64,000 bases of DNA from Lelliottia nimipressuralis (GTDB lineage: Bacteria > Pseudomonadota > Gammaproteobacteria > Enterobacterales > Enterobacteriaceae). The notes below the pieces were generated by a model that did not search any database, was not told the origin of the DNA, and was given only the letters and a program-made list of their open reading frames with translations. Every line of letters starts with the position of its first letter. Positions within the stretch are counted from its first letter, which is position 1. Below, piece after piece: positions 18,453 through 27,142 of this stretch. The DNA lies in NCBI RefSeq assembly GCF_004402045.1, contig NZ_SOMG01000012.1, forward strand, positions 124,001-188,000, read 5' to 3'. Both the position numbers and the translations under genes were made by a program.

Positions 18453-21400
18453 CCTGGCTCTTCGTCTAACGTCAACTGCTGATTAAATCGGGCCATCTCT
18501 TCCAGCACGCGGTTGACGAGGGATTCAATCTCCTGCCAGCTGCGCTCTGCATTACAGGCCGTTTCCAGTTGTTCACAGGCTTTCTGCAGGGCCGTCATGT
18601 TCATCATCCGCGCCCCGCCGTTGATACGGTGCGCCATACGGCCCACCTTGTCGCGATTTTTCTGCGCGAGCCACTGCGTCAGCTGGCTGGCATCTTCTTT
18701 GTTGACCTCAACCATTTCGGCCTGCAGCGCCCGCGTGGCATCATTCACCAGGTCGGGTTTTGCGCTGCTGGTCGCAAAATAGCGATCCAGCAGCGTCTGG
18801 AGTTTCTCCGCCGTCAGCGGTTTTTCCAGATATTCATTCATCCCGGCATCAATACAGCGCTCTGCCGCTTCTGATCCGCTCATCGCCGTCAGACCAAAGA
18901 CCGGAATCGGCGGCAATCCATTGAGTTGCTCAGTATGGCGGATCTGCTGCGCCAGCTCATAACCGTCCATCTCTGGCATCGTGCAGTCGGTAATAATGAC
19001 ATCATAGCGTTCAGGATTTTGCTGCCACATCGACAGCGCCTCCGCGCCCTGCGTCGCGAGTGACACCCGGTGCCCCCAGGACTCCAGCCGCTGCTGCAGC
19101 GCGCGGCGTGCGGGCGGATAGTCATCCACGCCAAGAATATGCAGGCTGCGCGTCTGTTCGACGGGCGGAGGGGTCAATACTTTGCTGGCAGCTGGCTCGG
19201 CATTGAAGTGAAGACTCACCACGCAGCCCTCATGGGGTTCACTGTCGATACGCACCTCGGCACCTGCAGCCTGCGCCATATACAGGCATGCGGGTAAACT
19301 GAACCCGGTGTCAGTCCACTCAGATTTCAGCGTCACGTGGTGCGCCCGTCCGGCAATCTCATCCAGCAGATGACCGCCAATGCCCTCGCCCCGATCGCAC
19401 ACCTCAATGACCAGCGGGATCGTCGTGGTATTCGGCTCTCTGCTGCCCTCATACACCTCAACGTCAATCTCATGACAGTGAGAATGCTTGATGGCGTTAC
19501 GCAGCAGGCTGGAGAGGATGCGAATAATCAGCAGCGGATCGGTGGTAAAGCGCTCGGTAGAGAGCTCGATCAGCACGTTCAGGGTGATCCCCTTCGCTTC
19601 CGCCTGCTGCCGGTAGAGCGCCACCGTACTGTGGATTAACTGCGGCAGGTGCGTGCTGCGCGTCGTTCCGTTCAGCTGCGGGTTATCGGCACGGAAGACA
19701 TCGAACATATCGCCGATAAGCGAAAGCAGATTGAGGGAGGATTCCCATATCAGGTTCAGGTTTTCATTATGCTCATGCCGCGCATCCAGCGCCTGAAGCT
19801 CCATCTCCAGCAGGCCGGTGATCACGCTGAGCGGGGTACGCACTTCATGCCCCATCGTCTGCATAAAGGCATTCTTGCTGCCTATCGCCTGCTCCAGATT
19901 ACTTTTGGTCTCAGAGAGCTGAGCAATCAACTGCTCTTTTTCGGTGACATCCAGCCAGCCGCCAATCAGGCCGCCAATCTCCCCCTGGCTGTCGTGCCAC
20001 GGCACAACCCAGCCCTGCAGGTAGCGCGTCTGGTCGTTTATCGTAAAACTGTCAGACCAGTTCTGCGGTTGCCCATCCTGCAACGCCTGCTGGTATTTCG
20101 CCTCCAGGTTTGCCAGCACCGCCGGTTCGGCAATGTCGATTGCCGTCACCGGCTGCCCCTGGAAGGCATCGCCCGGCTGGCCGATGGCATCCGCCCAGGC
20201 CTGGTTGTAGCGCAGCAGATGGCCGTTGCGATCGCGGACGTAGAGCGCCACGGGCGAGGCGTCGATCAGTGCCTGGGTAAAACGTAACTGTTCAGTAAGC
20301 TGTTGCTGCAAGACGTTGCCGCGACGCAGCGCGGCGCGCAGATACTGTATCCACAGCCAACACCCTGTCACCACCAGCAGAAGCAATACGCCCCAGACCA
20401 GTGAATTGAGTAATGAACTTTGTGCCCAGGTTTCGCTATTGTCGATGGCCGCTTGTCGCCAGTCACCCGCCAGCTGCATCAATGCCTGCGGTTGCATATC
20501 CGCCAGCGCTTTATTGAGAATATTGATCGGCTGGCTGGTGTCGGTTTGCGCGGCAATAACCACATCAATAGGGGGCACGGGCACCGTCACTGCCAGATGA
20601 AAACGGGTGGGATGGTGGCGCGTGACCAGATAGTTAGCGATAAACTGTGGCGCAATCACACCGCGTATCTCGCCTTTTTTCAGCCGCGCGAGCGCGTCGT
20701 CCATATGGGTCAACGGCACCAGTTTGATCGTGGGATACCAGGTTTCCAGCCAGGGGAGCAGCGGATCGTCGGCCATAATCGCCAGCTTTTCGCCCTTCAA
20801 CTGGGAAAAATCGTCCGGCCGTTTGATCTCCTGATCCATCACCACCACGACGGGCGTGGTGAGCAATGGTGGGGTTATCGCGCTGGACGTTGCGTTTTTT
20901 TGCGCCACGTTGACCTGCTGCCTGAGCACCAGCGCATCCGGGTTATCCCGCTTTAACGCATTCAGTTCGTCGTCGCTACCCGCCATCATGATGGTGAAGT
21001 GAATGTCATACTGCTCGCTAAATTGATTGAGCAAATCGATCACCAGACCCGCAGGCGTTCCGTCTTCCAGAAACGCCAGCGGCCGCTGGCGATTATCAAG
21101 AATGACCTGAATCTGACTATGTTTGCGCAGCCAGTCCTCTTCCTCCTGATCAAGACCCAGCGGGTTCGTCGTGATCACGAAGCTCCGGTTAAGCCCCCAA
21201 CTGGTGGTGATACGCAAACGGCTGGCTAACGGGATATGTTTGAACACCGTGTCGATGGCTTCCGCCAGTTGCGGCAACTGGCGATCCACCCCAAAACTCA
21301 TGTTCAGATTGGGCAGTGCCGGGCTGTAGTGCCAGCGTAGCCCCTGAGCCTGATGATACTGAGTGAGATACTCCGCGCTGGCCCGGTTAATCCACAGCGC

Positions 21401-22006
21401 GTCTATCTGCTTAAACGCCAGCGCGCTGACGGCTGAAGGATACCAGGACTGGAAACGGAGCGTGCTGCCGGGATAGTAACGCCGCAGCGCCGGGCTGGCG
21501 TTGGTATCAGTCATCAGGCCGACGGTCTTAGGGCTCTCTTCGGGTGCGTCATCGGCCCGCTCGCGGGTGGTCATTAAGACCGCCTTATCCAGCAGCCATG
21601 GCGGTGTGGTCACCAGATCGGGGTTTGGCCACAGCTCCGGGTTCCACATCGCTACCATCTGAATGTCATGGCGGCGCAGCGCCTGGAAGGCATCGCGACT
21701 TTGGCTGTAATAGTGGAGTTTGACGTTGACCTTCAGACTATCTTCCAGCAGCGCCAGATAATCAGCCGCAATCCCGTTGAAAATCCCGTGTTCCATCCCT
21801 TCGCTGAGAGGAGGATGCGGCTGTCCCCAGACGCCCACATGAAGCGTCTGATTGTTATTCAACCATTGCTGAACATCATCACTAAACTGAACATGCGGCG
21901 CATTGACCTGCACGCGGCGTTGCAGAGTCAGTTCCTGGGCCTGAATCTGCCCGATACTGCAAAGCAGTAAAAAAAGGCTAATTAACCGGGCAGTGATAAA
22001 ACGCAT
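18449..22006 (-). CDS. BvgS/EvgS-type hybrid sensor kinase with HPt domain
   Basis: An 1185-residue unorthodox kinase. After a signal peptide (to about residue 23) there are two tandem periplasmic solute-binding (SBP_bac_3) domains, about 45-270 and 285-520. These are followed by a transmembrane helix (about 535-557, SLVWGVLLLLVVTGCWLW), a PAS domain (about 575-690) and a HisKA domain with His720 (GHEVRTPLSVITG). Then come a HATPase domain with the N-box SSLLRNAIKHS, a receiver with Asp1007 (IITDCTMPEMDGYEL) and a C-terminal HPt domain with His1126 (MAHRINGGARMM). All phosphorelay residues are present. Such kinases sense periplasmic small molecules and signal to BvgA/EvgA-type regulators; the candidate partner here is the regulator at 27143-27829. 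It is the first gene of a coupled pair with aadA. Confidence 0.93.
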   Translation of the reverse strand: MRFITARLISLFLLLCSIGQIQAQELTLQRRVQVNAPHVQFSDDVQQWLNNNQTLHVGVWGQPHPPLSEGMEHGIFNGIAADYLALLEDSLKVNVKLHYYSQSRDAFQALRRHDIQMVAMWNPELWPNPDLVTTPPWLLDKAVLMTTRERADDAPEESPKTVGLMTDTNASPALRRYYPGSTLRFQSWYPSAVSALAFKQIDALWINRASAEYLTQYHQAQGLRWHYSPALPNLNMSFGVDRQLPQLAEAIDTVFKHIPLASRLRITTSWGLNRSFVITTNPLGLDQEEEDWLRKHSQIQVILDNRQRPLAFLEDGTPAGLVIDLLNQFSEQYDIHFTIMMAGSDDELNALKRDNPDALVLRQQVNVAQKNATSSAITPPLLTTPVVVVMDQEIKRPDDFSQLKGEKLAIMADDPLLPWLETWYPTIKLVPLTHMDDALARLKKGEIRGVIAPQFIANYLVTRHHPTRFHLAVTVPVPPIDVVIAAQTDTSQPINILNKALADMQPQALMQLAGDWRQAAIDNSETWAQSSLLNSLVWGVLLLLVVTGCWLWIQYLRAALRRGNVLQQQLTEQLRFTQALIDASPVALYVRDRNGHLLRYNQAWADAIGQPGDAFQGQPVTAIDIAEPAVLANLEAKYQQALQDGQPQNWSDSFTINDQTRYLQGWVVPWHDSQGEIGGLIGGWLDVTEKEQLIAQLSETKSNLEQAIGSKNAFMQTMGHEVRTPLSVITGLLEMELQALDARHEHNENLNLIWESSLNLLSLIGDMFDVFRADNPQLNGTTRSTHLPQLIHSTVALYRQQAEAKGITLNVLIELSTERFTTDPLLIIRILSSLLRNAIKHSHCHEIDVEVYEGSREPNTTTIPLVIEVCDRGEGIGGHLLDEIAGRAHHVTLKSEWTDTGFSLPACLYMAQAAGAEVRIDSEPHEGCVVSLHFNAEPAASKVLTPPPVEQTRSLHILGVDDYPPARRALQQRLESWGHRVSLATQGAEALSMWQQNPERYDVIITDCTMPEMDGYELAQQIRHTEQLNGLPPIPVFGLTAMSGSEAAERCIDAGMNEYLEKPLTAEKLQTLLDRYFATSSAKPDLVNDATRALQAEMVEVNKEDASQLTQWLAQKNRDKVGRMAHRINGGARMMNMTALQKACEQLETACNAERSWQEIESLVNRVLEEMARFNQQLTLDEEPG

Positions 22007-22151
22007 CGTTTGAATCGTTCCCTGAAAGATGAGAGCTGAAAATAGGCAGACGGGTGCAACCTTAATTTTAGCAACCGCGCGTCATTCTGCATTGTCTGGA
22101 TACCCGTCATAATTTGAGGGAATTTTAGCAATCGGCGGGCTGGCCGGGATT

Positions 22152-22164
22152 AAGGTCGGTCTTG
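22152..22164. promoter_or_regulatory. Putative regulator site, degenerate (island palindrome)
   Basis: AAGGTCGGTCTTG resembles the palindrome AAGACCGGTCTT repeated in this island (10 of 12). It lies in the spacer between the divergent kinase and the 96-residue orphan-domain gene. Confidence 0.4.
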
Positions 22165-22193
22165 TTTTTAAAAACTCTCGTCAGAGGCTTTTT

Positions 22194-22209
22194 ATAAGAC
22201 CGGACTTAT
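22194..22209. promoter_or_regulatory. Putative regulator site ATAAGACCGGACTTAT
   Basis: Near-perfect 16-base palindrome, one mismatch from ATAAGACCGGTCTTAT. It ends 66 bases before the start of the orphan C-terminal-domain gene, a plausible activator position. Confidence 0.6.
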
Positions 22210-22275
22210 TGTCCCCTCTCCCCCAGGAAGGTAAAAACGCAGCAGATTTGCTATGCGTAAACAGGTTCTCAAAAA

Positions 22276-22566
22276 ATGAATAACACATTCCCTGCCCTGG
22301 TCGAGATTGACCTCGGCGATATTTTAATGCCAGGGGAAGAGTCTCTTTTTATCGACGACGACAGTCAGCTGTTACTGATAAAAGGCACACCCGGGCAGCA
22401 AGTCAATCTTTGCGAGCTGCTACCCGCAGAATCGGAGCCCGGAGACTGGATGAAAGCCAGAGGCTCCGTCACAGTGGATGGTGTGCAATATGAGGTTTAT
22501 CACCATTCGGGTAATGAGACGGAGCTGCTCGTACAGACAGGTTTAGACGTTGTCCCTCAGACGTGA
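22276..22566 (+). CDS. Small protein consisting of the adhesin C-terminal (T1SS) domain
   Basis: A 96-residue acidic protein. Its whole length aligns with the last ~90 residues of both giant adhesins of this island. Shared landmarks in order are a hydrophobic/acidic start ending GDIL or NDVL, an acidic stretch with LLLIKGTPGQQVNL (MVQGNKGDVLNL in adhesin B), the LLP motif, a PG(D/N)W motif, V(D/S)GV(Q/E)YEVY and a terminal ELLVQTGLDV (ELLVQNGVTV in adhesin B). In the adhesins this region should include the uncleaved type I secretion signal, so the protein could be secreted alone, or could bind the exporter or the adhesins. It has no N-terminal signal peptide. The ribosome binding site is weak. 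It ends 5 bases from the convergent glycosyltransferase-like gene. Confidence 0.8.
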   Translation: MNNTFPALVEIDLGDILMPGEESLFIDDDSQLLLIKGTPGQQVNLCELLPAESEPGDWMKARGSVTVDGVQYEVYHHSGNETELLVQTGLDVVPQT

Positions 22567-22571
22567 TCGGG

Positions 22572-23831
22572 CTAAGTGATAACCTCAACCTGCACCTCGC
22601 CCGCACGAAAACCGTCGGCGAGGAAGAATGGGATAGGCAATCGCCATTGTCCGTCGCGCACCTCCGCCGTATAGTGATAGCTCTCCCCCTTAATCCGTAG
22701 TGTGGCCGCCTGCTTTTCACCGTCGGCTTTCTCACTCGGTCCCGCCAGCACGGTGAACCCGGCGTTACTGCCAACGTGAAAATGTTCTGCATTCCAGCGA
22801 ATTGGCGGATGCGCAGGCCAGGGCTGAGCATGATGAAACGCAAAGATCTCATCATGATTCAGAATGCTCTGTCGGACCGTAGGCCAGAGCGCCACTTTGA
22901 GGAAATACTGATCGGTAAAGCGTGCGCTCCCCCGGTAGCCTGCCACAAACTGACGCATCATTCCCTCTACGTTCGGGATCGTGCCGCCGCAGCCGCCCCA
23001 CATTCCCGCCAGCAACAGCTCGGTATGGGTGAAGTAGTCGCGCATATGGTGGAAATAAAACGGCGAGCGCAGCCAGGCTTCCACGCAGACCTGCTCCCGC
23101 TCGGAGAGCAGGGAATCGGCGTCACGCACTAAAAAACGCTCGACCTGTGGGTCATCCATCACCAGAAAACGCCACAGGGTTGGGTAGATGTGCTTTTCCT
23201 GGCTCATATCCACCAGCGCGGCTCCCGCCTGCGCCAGCCGCTGCCAGACGTGCTGCGGCACGGTGTCATCCAGATAGACACGACAGCGCCAGGCTGGAAA
23301 CAGCCCGGCGGCGGCCTCAACGTTTTTAATTAAGGTTTCGCAGTAGCGCGGCCGATCGCCATACAGACTGAATGCGATGATGTTCTTTTCGGGGCGATCT
23401 GCCCGGAAAGCCGGCGGTGGCGTCAGGGGCAGCGGCCAGACGGTTCCCTGACGAAAACGCTGGTCAGAAAGGGTCAATGACTCCAGACCATAGGCGCGCA
23501 TTTCATCCTTTTTGCCCATATGGCCGCACAATTCTGCCAGGCCATCGAGCCAGGTTTCTGACGCTTCATGACGGCGGGGCGACTGATAAATCTTACGATA
23601 GACCTTGTATGCCTTGTCATGTTTTCCCTCACGCATCAGGCTCAGGGCGTAATCGCTCTGCACCGACATATTGTGCGGCAGAACAGCCAGCGCTTTTTCG
23701 CAGCAGCGAGAGGCCGTCGCATAATCCGTCGCGGCCATTGCGTGGCGGTACTGCTCCGCCAGCGCAGTAAATGTCTGACGCATTGCGTCGTGTTTTGCAG
23801 CAGAGGAATGAGGAGGAAAGGATCGGCGCAT
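22572..23831 (-). CDS. TPR-containing putative glycosyltransferase
   Basis: A 419-residue cytoplasmic protein without signal peptide. Residues about 17-110 form TPR-like helices (YATASRCCEKALAVLP, SDYALSLMREGKHDKAYKVY). Residues about 125-340 resemble a GT-A-type glycosyltransferase: ENIIAFSLYGDRPRYCETL, a DxD-type motif in FLVRDADSLLSERE (about 238-251), and a later acceptor-side region LLLAGMWGGCGG. The C-terminal ~80 residues (GSNAGFTVLAGPSEK onward) look like a beta-rich add-on. Substrate and donor are unknown. Its place inside an adhesin/T1SS island suggests modification of the adhesins before export, which is an inference only. The start is the first ATG of the frame; its ribosome binding site is poor, and the Met at residue 17 is an alternative. 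Confidence 0.65.
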   Translation of the reverse strand: MRRSFPPHSSAAKHDAMRQTFTALAEQYRHAMAATDYATASRCCEKALAVLPHNMSVQSDYALSLMREGKHDKAYKVYRKIYQSPRRHEASETWLDGLAELCGHMGKKDEMRAYGLESLTLSDQRFRQGTVWPLPLTPPPAFRADRPEKNIIAFSLYGDRPRYCETLIKNVEAAAGLFPAWRCRVYLDDTVPQHVWQRLAQAGAALVDMSQEKHIYPTLWRFLVMDDPQVERFLVRDADSLLSEREQVCVEAWLRSPFYFHHMRDYFTHTELLLAGMWGGCGGTIPNVEGMMRQFVAGYRGSARFTDQYFLKVALWPTVRQSILNHDEIFAFHHAQPWPAHPPIRWNAEHFHVGSNAGFTVLAGPSEKADGEKQAATLRIKGESYHYTAEVRDGQWRLPIPFFLADGFRAGEVQVEVIT

Positions 23832-23895
23832 CGTCCAGGCTCAATAATCAAATAAACGTGCGCATTATTGTCCCCTTCGCCTGTAAAGTAAGCGA

Positions 23896-23909
23896 CAAGA
23901 CCGGTCTTG
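23896..23909. promoter_or_regulatory. Putative regulator site CAAGACCGGTCTTG (perfect palindrome)
   Basis: A perfect 14-base dyad centred 71 bases upstream of the glycosyltransferase start, the cleanest copy of the motif repeated across this island. Size and symmetry suit a dimeric NarL/LuxR-type response regulator. Confidence 0.65.
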
Positions 23910-24064
23910 ATGTTTCCGGCAACCAATGCTGACGTTAGATTTATACCGCAAAAAGCAGGTGAAAATGCACGCTTATATTAGTATTGAGAGGATAGCGTAG
24001 AAATAATAACGTTCCTGACCAGACATTGCGCTTTTTGTTATTAACGATTGCCAGAATAATAACC

Positions 24065-24078
24065 AAGCCTTGTCTTAT
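24065..24078. promoter_or_regulatory. Putative regulator site, degenerate (AAGCCTTGTCTTAT)
   Basis: Matches 11 of 14 positions of AAGACCGGTCTTAT, with an intact right half-site. It lies 71 bases before the second sensor kinase. Confidence 0.4.
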
Positions 24079-24148
24079 AACAATACATGTACCGTTTAAT
24101 CAGAATATCACTTTCAGTACCTTATTCTCAGGAGCGTTATAAAAAGTT

Positions 24149-27091
24149 ATGCGCCACTACCTTCGTCGTTTTTTGCTTCTGGTTCTATTTTTACTCGTGA
24201 TGCCATCGGCGCACAGCGAAGAATATAAGATTCTGATGCGCACCCCTATTGAGGGCATGAGTCGATTGCCGCTCAGCGCGGAGCAGGCAACGCTGCTGAA
24301 GCACAGGCAAAATTTGACGGTGGGTATCACACGCTATGACGCGCCCCCCTTTGGTATGCGCAATATGCGCCATGAATATGAGGGGCTGAGCGCTGACTAT
24401 CTCGGCCTGGTGTCCTGGCAGCTTAATCTGCCAGTGCAGGTCAACATGTACGATTCACCGGAAGAGCTGTGGCAGGCGCTCGCGCGCGGAGATATCGATC
24501 TTATTCCGTCGGTCGCCGCCTTCGAGGCGAATGACGCGTTTGTTTTCTCCACGCCTTATGCCAGCGACAAACCCGTGCTGGGTATTAATGACAGAGACAC
24601 CCAGCCGCTGGCGGAAGATCTTGCCAATACGGATGTGGCGATGGTCAGAGACTACCTGCCGCTTGCGCAGGTGAAAGCGGCGTATCCCAACGCGCGTTTT
24701 CGTCTGTTTGACAGCTACCAGGAAGCGCTCAGCGCCGTGGCCTTTGGGCAGTCACGCGCCTATCTGGGCAACAGCTATTCGCTGAGCCGAAATTATCTCA
24801 ACAATATACACATCGAACGTTTCTCGCGCCTGCCCAACCGTGAAGTCGGTTTCGCGCTCAGCCAGAGTAACCCGCAGCTTAACCAGCTGATCAACGCAAC
24901 CATTCGTGCCGTACCGGAAGAGGAAAAGCTGGATCTCTATCGCCGCTGGCAGCCCGATCGTGTCGATATTGCACAGGGAACCAAGTCCCTGGATTTTACC
25001 GACCAGGAGAAAGCGTGGATCGCGCGTCATCCTGACGTGAGCGTGTTGATCTACAGCCAGGATAATGCCGCACCGGTCTCTTTTATTGATAACAAGGGTG
25101 TGCTGCGCGGGGTCGTGGCGGATCTCTTTTCCGTGGTGTCACTGCGTACCGGGTTGCGCTTTCGTTTTGAGACCGGCGATACCACAGATGACCTGATTGC
25201 TAAGGTCAACCATGGACAGGCAGATATGCTCGCGTCGGTAACGCCAAGCGAAGCGCGCCAGGATCAGATCCTCTTTACGCGCCCCTACTTACGCAGCGCG
25301 TTTTCTCTCGCCACATCGACCTCGCGCAACGATATTCACACCCTGGCCGACCTGCGCGGCAAGCGCCTGGCGCTGGTAAAAAATATTGGCGTCGAACGCC
25401 TGATACGCGAACGTTACCCGGAAATCAAAATTGTACATGTCGGCAATGAGTCGCAGCTGCTTTCGAGCGTCACCAATGGAGATGCTGATGCCGCCGTCGG
25501 TATTCTGGTGATGACGGATTATCAGATCTATACCAACTTCCAGGATAAGCTGAAGGTGGTTGCTATCGTTGGCGATTCACCGGTCTGGGTCTCCTTTGGC
25601 GTAGGGCTGGCAAGTCCGGAGCTACAGAGCATTCTGGATAAAGTGTTGCTGAGTATCTCTCCTATTGAGCTGGAAAATCTGGCGAACCGCTGGCGACCCA
25701 ACGAGCTGGTGGTGGTCGACAGCTTCTGGTATCGCTATCGCGAGGTGCTGATCGCTACCGGCGTCTTCAGCGGCGTACTGGTGCTGTTGGCGCTGGGCTG
25801 GGCGCTCTATTTACGTCGGCAGATTGTGCGTAAAGCGGCACTGCGCAGGCAGCTGAACGAGCAGCTCACCCAGCTGCGCGAGATGCTCACGGAACGTGAG
25901 TCGCTGCTGGCGGAGCTGAGCGAGGCGAAAGATCGCGCCGAAGATTCCAACCGGGCAAAATCGGTGTTCCTGTCAACCATGAGTCATGAGATCCGCACCC
26001 CGATGAACGCGATCATCGGCATGCTGGACATCGTCCTGAAAAAAGGACGCCATGGCGAACACGATCTTCAGGCGCTGGAAGTGGCTTACGACTCGGCAGA
26101 AGGTCTGGTGGGGTTGATTGGCGATATTCTGGATATCTCCCGGATCGAGGGCGGGCATCTCGATTTCAACCCGGAACCCGTGCAGTTCGGAAAACTCATC
26201 GACAACATGATGCGGGTGTTCCAGGGCGTGGCGATTGAAAAGAATATCCAGCTGAATAAAGTCTTCCCGACGGACGCGCTGTATGAGGTTTATGCCGACC
26301 CGCTGCGTATCAAGCAGGTGCTCTCCAACCTGCTGAGCAACGCCATTAAGTTTACCGACCGCGGCAGCGTGACGCTGACCTTATCGCAGCGTGAGGAGCC
26401 CGGCACCGATAACATTCAGTTTGTTATTGAGGTACAGGACAGCGGGATTGGTATTGACGCCAGCCAGCAGGCCGCGCTCTTTAAGCCGTTCAGCCAGGCG
26501 GACAATCGCCGGGCGGGAACCGGCCTTGGGTTATATATCAGCCGTACCATCTGTGAAAGCATGAATGGCACGCTCACGCTCGCCAGTGAAAAACATGTTG
26601 GTACCACCGTCAGGGCGACCTTCTCCCTGCCTAAAGTCACCCGTGTCGTTACGCCATGTGCCCAGCCTGATGAGGAAGATGAAAAGTTACCGGTGCTTAA
26701 CGTGCTGGTGGTGGATGACAATCCGGCAAACCGGATCCTGCTGGCCAAACAGCTGGCCTGGCTGGGACAGCACGCGCATCTGGCTTCCGGCGGCGATGAG
26801 GCACTCAAAATCTGGGCTGATACCGCGTTTGATGTGGTCATCACCGACTGCAATATGCCGGGCATCAACGGCTATCAGCTGACGGGCATGATGCGTAACG
26901 CCGAGCGTGAGCAAGGTCGGGCCCCCACCTGGATTATCGGGTTTACTGCCAATGCGATGCATGAGATTACGGAGCGGTGTTTGCAGGCGGGAATGAATGA
27001 TTGTCTGTTTAAGCCGTGCTCGATTAGCGATCTCGCGACGGCGCTGCGCAACAGTACTTCTACGCTTGCACGGGCCTACAAAGAAGAGTAG
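24149..27091 (+). CDS. BvgS/EvgS-type hybrid sensor kinase lacking HPt
   Basis: A 980-residue membrane kinase. Signal peptide to about residue 24 (PSAHS-E). Two periplasmic SBP_bac_3 domains (about 45-275, and 290-525 starting DFTDQEKAWIARHP). Transmembrane helix about 535-555. A linker coiled coil (RQLNEQLTQLREMLTERESLL) without a clear PAS. HisKA with His613 (MSHEIRTPMNAIIGMLD). HATPase with LSNLLSNAIKFTDRG, DSGIGID and GTGLGLYIS. Receiver with Asp900 (VVITDCNMPGINGYQL). Unlike its relative at 18449-22006 it stops right after the receiver, so it must borrow an HPt domain, perhaps from that kinase. Its last residues and TAG stop lie inside a REP element. It is convergent with the regulator gene at 27143. 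Confidence 0.93.
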   Translation: MRHYLRRFLLLVLFLLVMPSAHSEEYKILMRTPIEGMSRLPLSAEQATLLKHRQNLTVGITRYDAPPFGMRNMRHEYEGLSADYLGLVSWQLNLPVQVNMYDSPEELWQALARGDIDLIPSVAAFEANDAFVFSTPYASDKPVLGINDRDTQPLAEDLANTDVAMVRDYLPLAQVKAAYPNARFRLFDSYQEALSAVAFGQSRAYLGNSYSLSRNYLNNIHIERFSRLPNREVGFALSQSNPQLNQLINATIRAVPEEEKLDLYRRWQPDRVDIAQGTKSLDFTDQEKAWIARHPDVSVLIYSQDNAAPVSFIDNKGVLRGVVADLFSVVSLRTGLRFRFETGDTTDDLIAKVNHGQADMLASVTPSEARQDQILFTRPYLRSAFSLATSTSRNDIHTLADLRGKRLALVKNIGVERLIRERYPEIKIVHVGNESQLLSSVTNGDADAAVGILVMTDYQIYTNFQDKLKVVAIVGDSPVWVSFGVGLASPELQSILDKVLLSISPIELENLANRWRPNELVVVDSFWYRYREVLIATGVFSGVLVLLALGWALYLRRQIVRKAALRRQLNEQLTQLREMLTERESLLAELSEAKDRAEDSNRAKSVFLSTMSHEIRTPMNAIIGMLDIVLKKGRHGEHDLQALEVAYDSAEGLVGLIGDILDISRIEGGHLDFNPEPVQFGKLIDNMMRVFQGVAIEKNIQLNKVFPTDALYEVYADPLRIKQVLSNLLSNAIKFTDRGSVTLTLSQREEPGTDNIQFVIEVQDSGIGIDASQQAALFKPFSQADNRRAGTGLGLYISRTICESMNGTLTLASEKHVGTTVRATFSLPKVTRVVTPCAQPDEEDEKLPVLNVLVVDDNPANRILLAKQLAWLGQHAHLASGGDEALKIWADTAFDVVITDCNMPGINGYQLTGMMRNAEREQGRAPTWIIGFTANAMHEITERCLQAGMNDCLFKPCSISDLATALRNSTSTLARAYKEE

Positions 27092-27117
27092 GCCGGGTAA
27101 GCGCAGCGCCACCCGGC
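27064..27117. repeat. REP/BIME element overlapping the end of the kinase gene
   Basis: Inverted REP arms GCTTGCACGGGCCTAC (27064-27079) and GTAGGCCGGGTAAGC...CCACCCGGC (27088-27117). The kinase stop codon TAG (27089-27091) is formed by the second arm, so the C-terminal ~9 residues are REP-encoded. Confidence 0.9.
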
Positions 27118-27142
27118 AAGAAAAGCGGCTCTCAGTGGAGAG

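Larger units (their letters stand above)
23832..24148. other. Divergent promoter region, glycosyltransferase / second kinase
   Basis: This is 317 bases of AT-rich non-coding DNA. It contains one perfect and one degenerate copy of the island palindrome (listed separately). A plausible ribosome binding site, AGGAGCG (24130-24136), lies before the kinase ATG. No small gene is evident. Confidence 0.6.
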
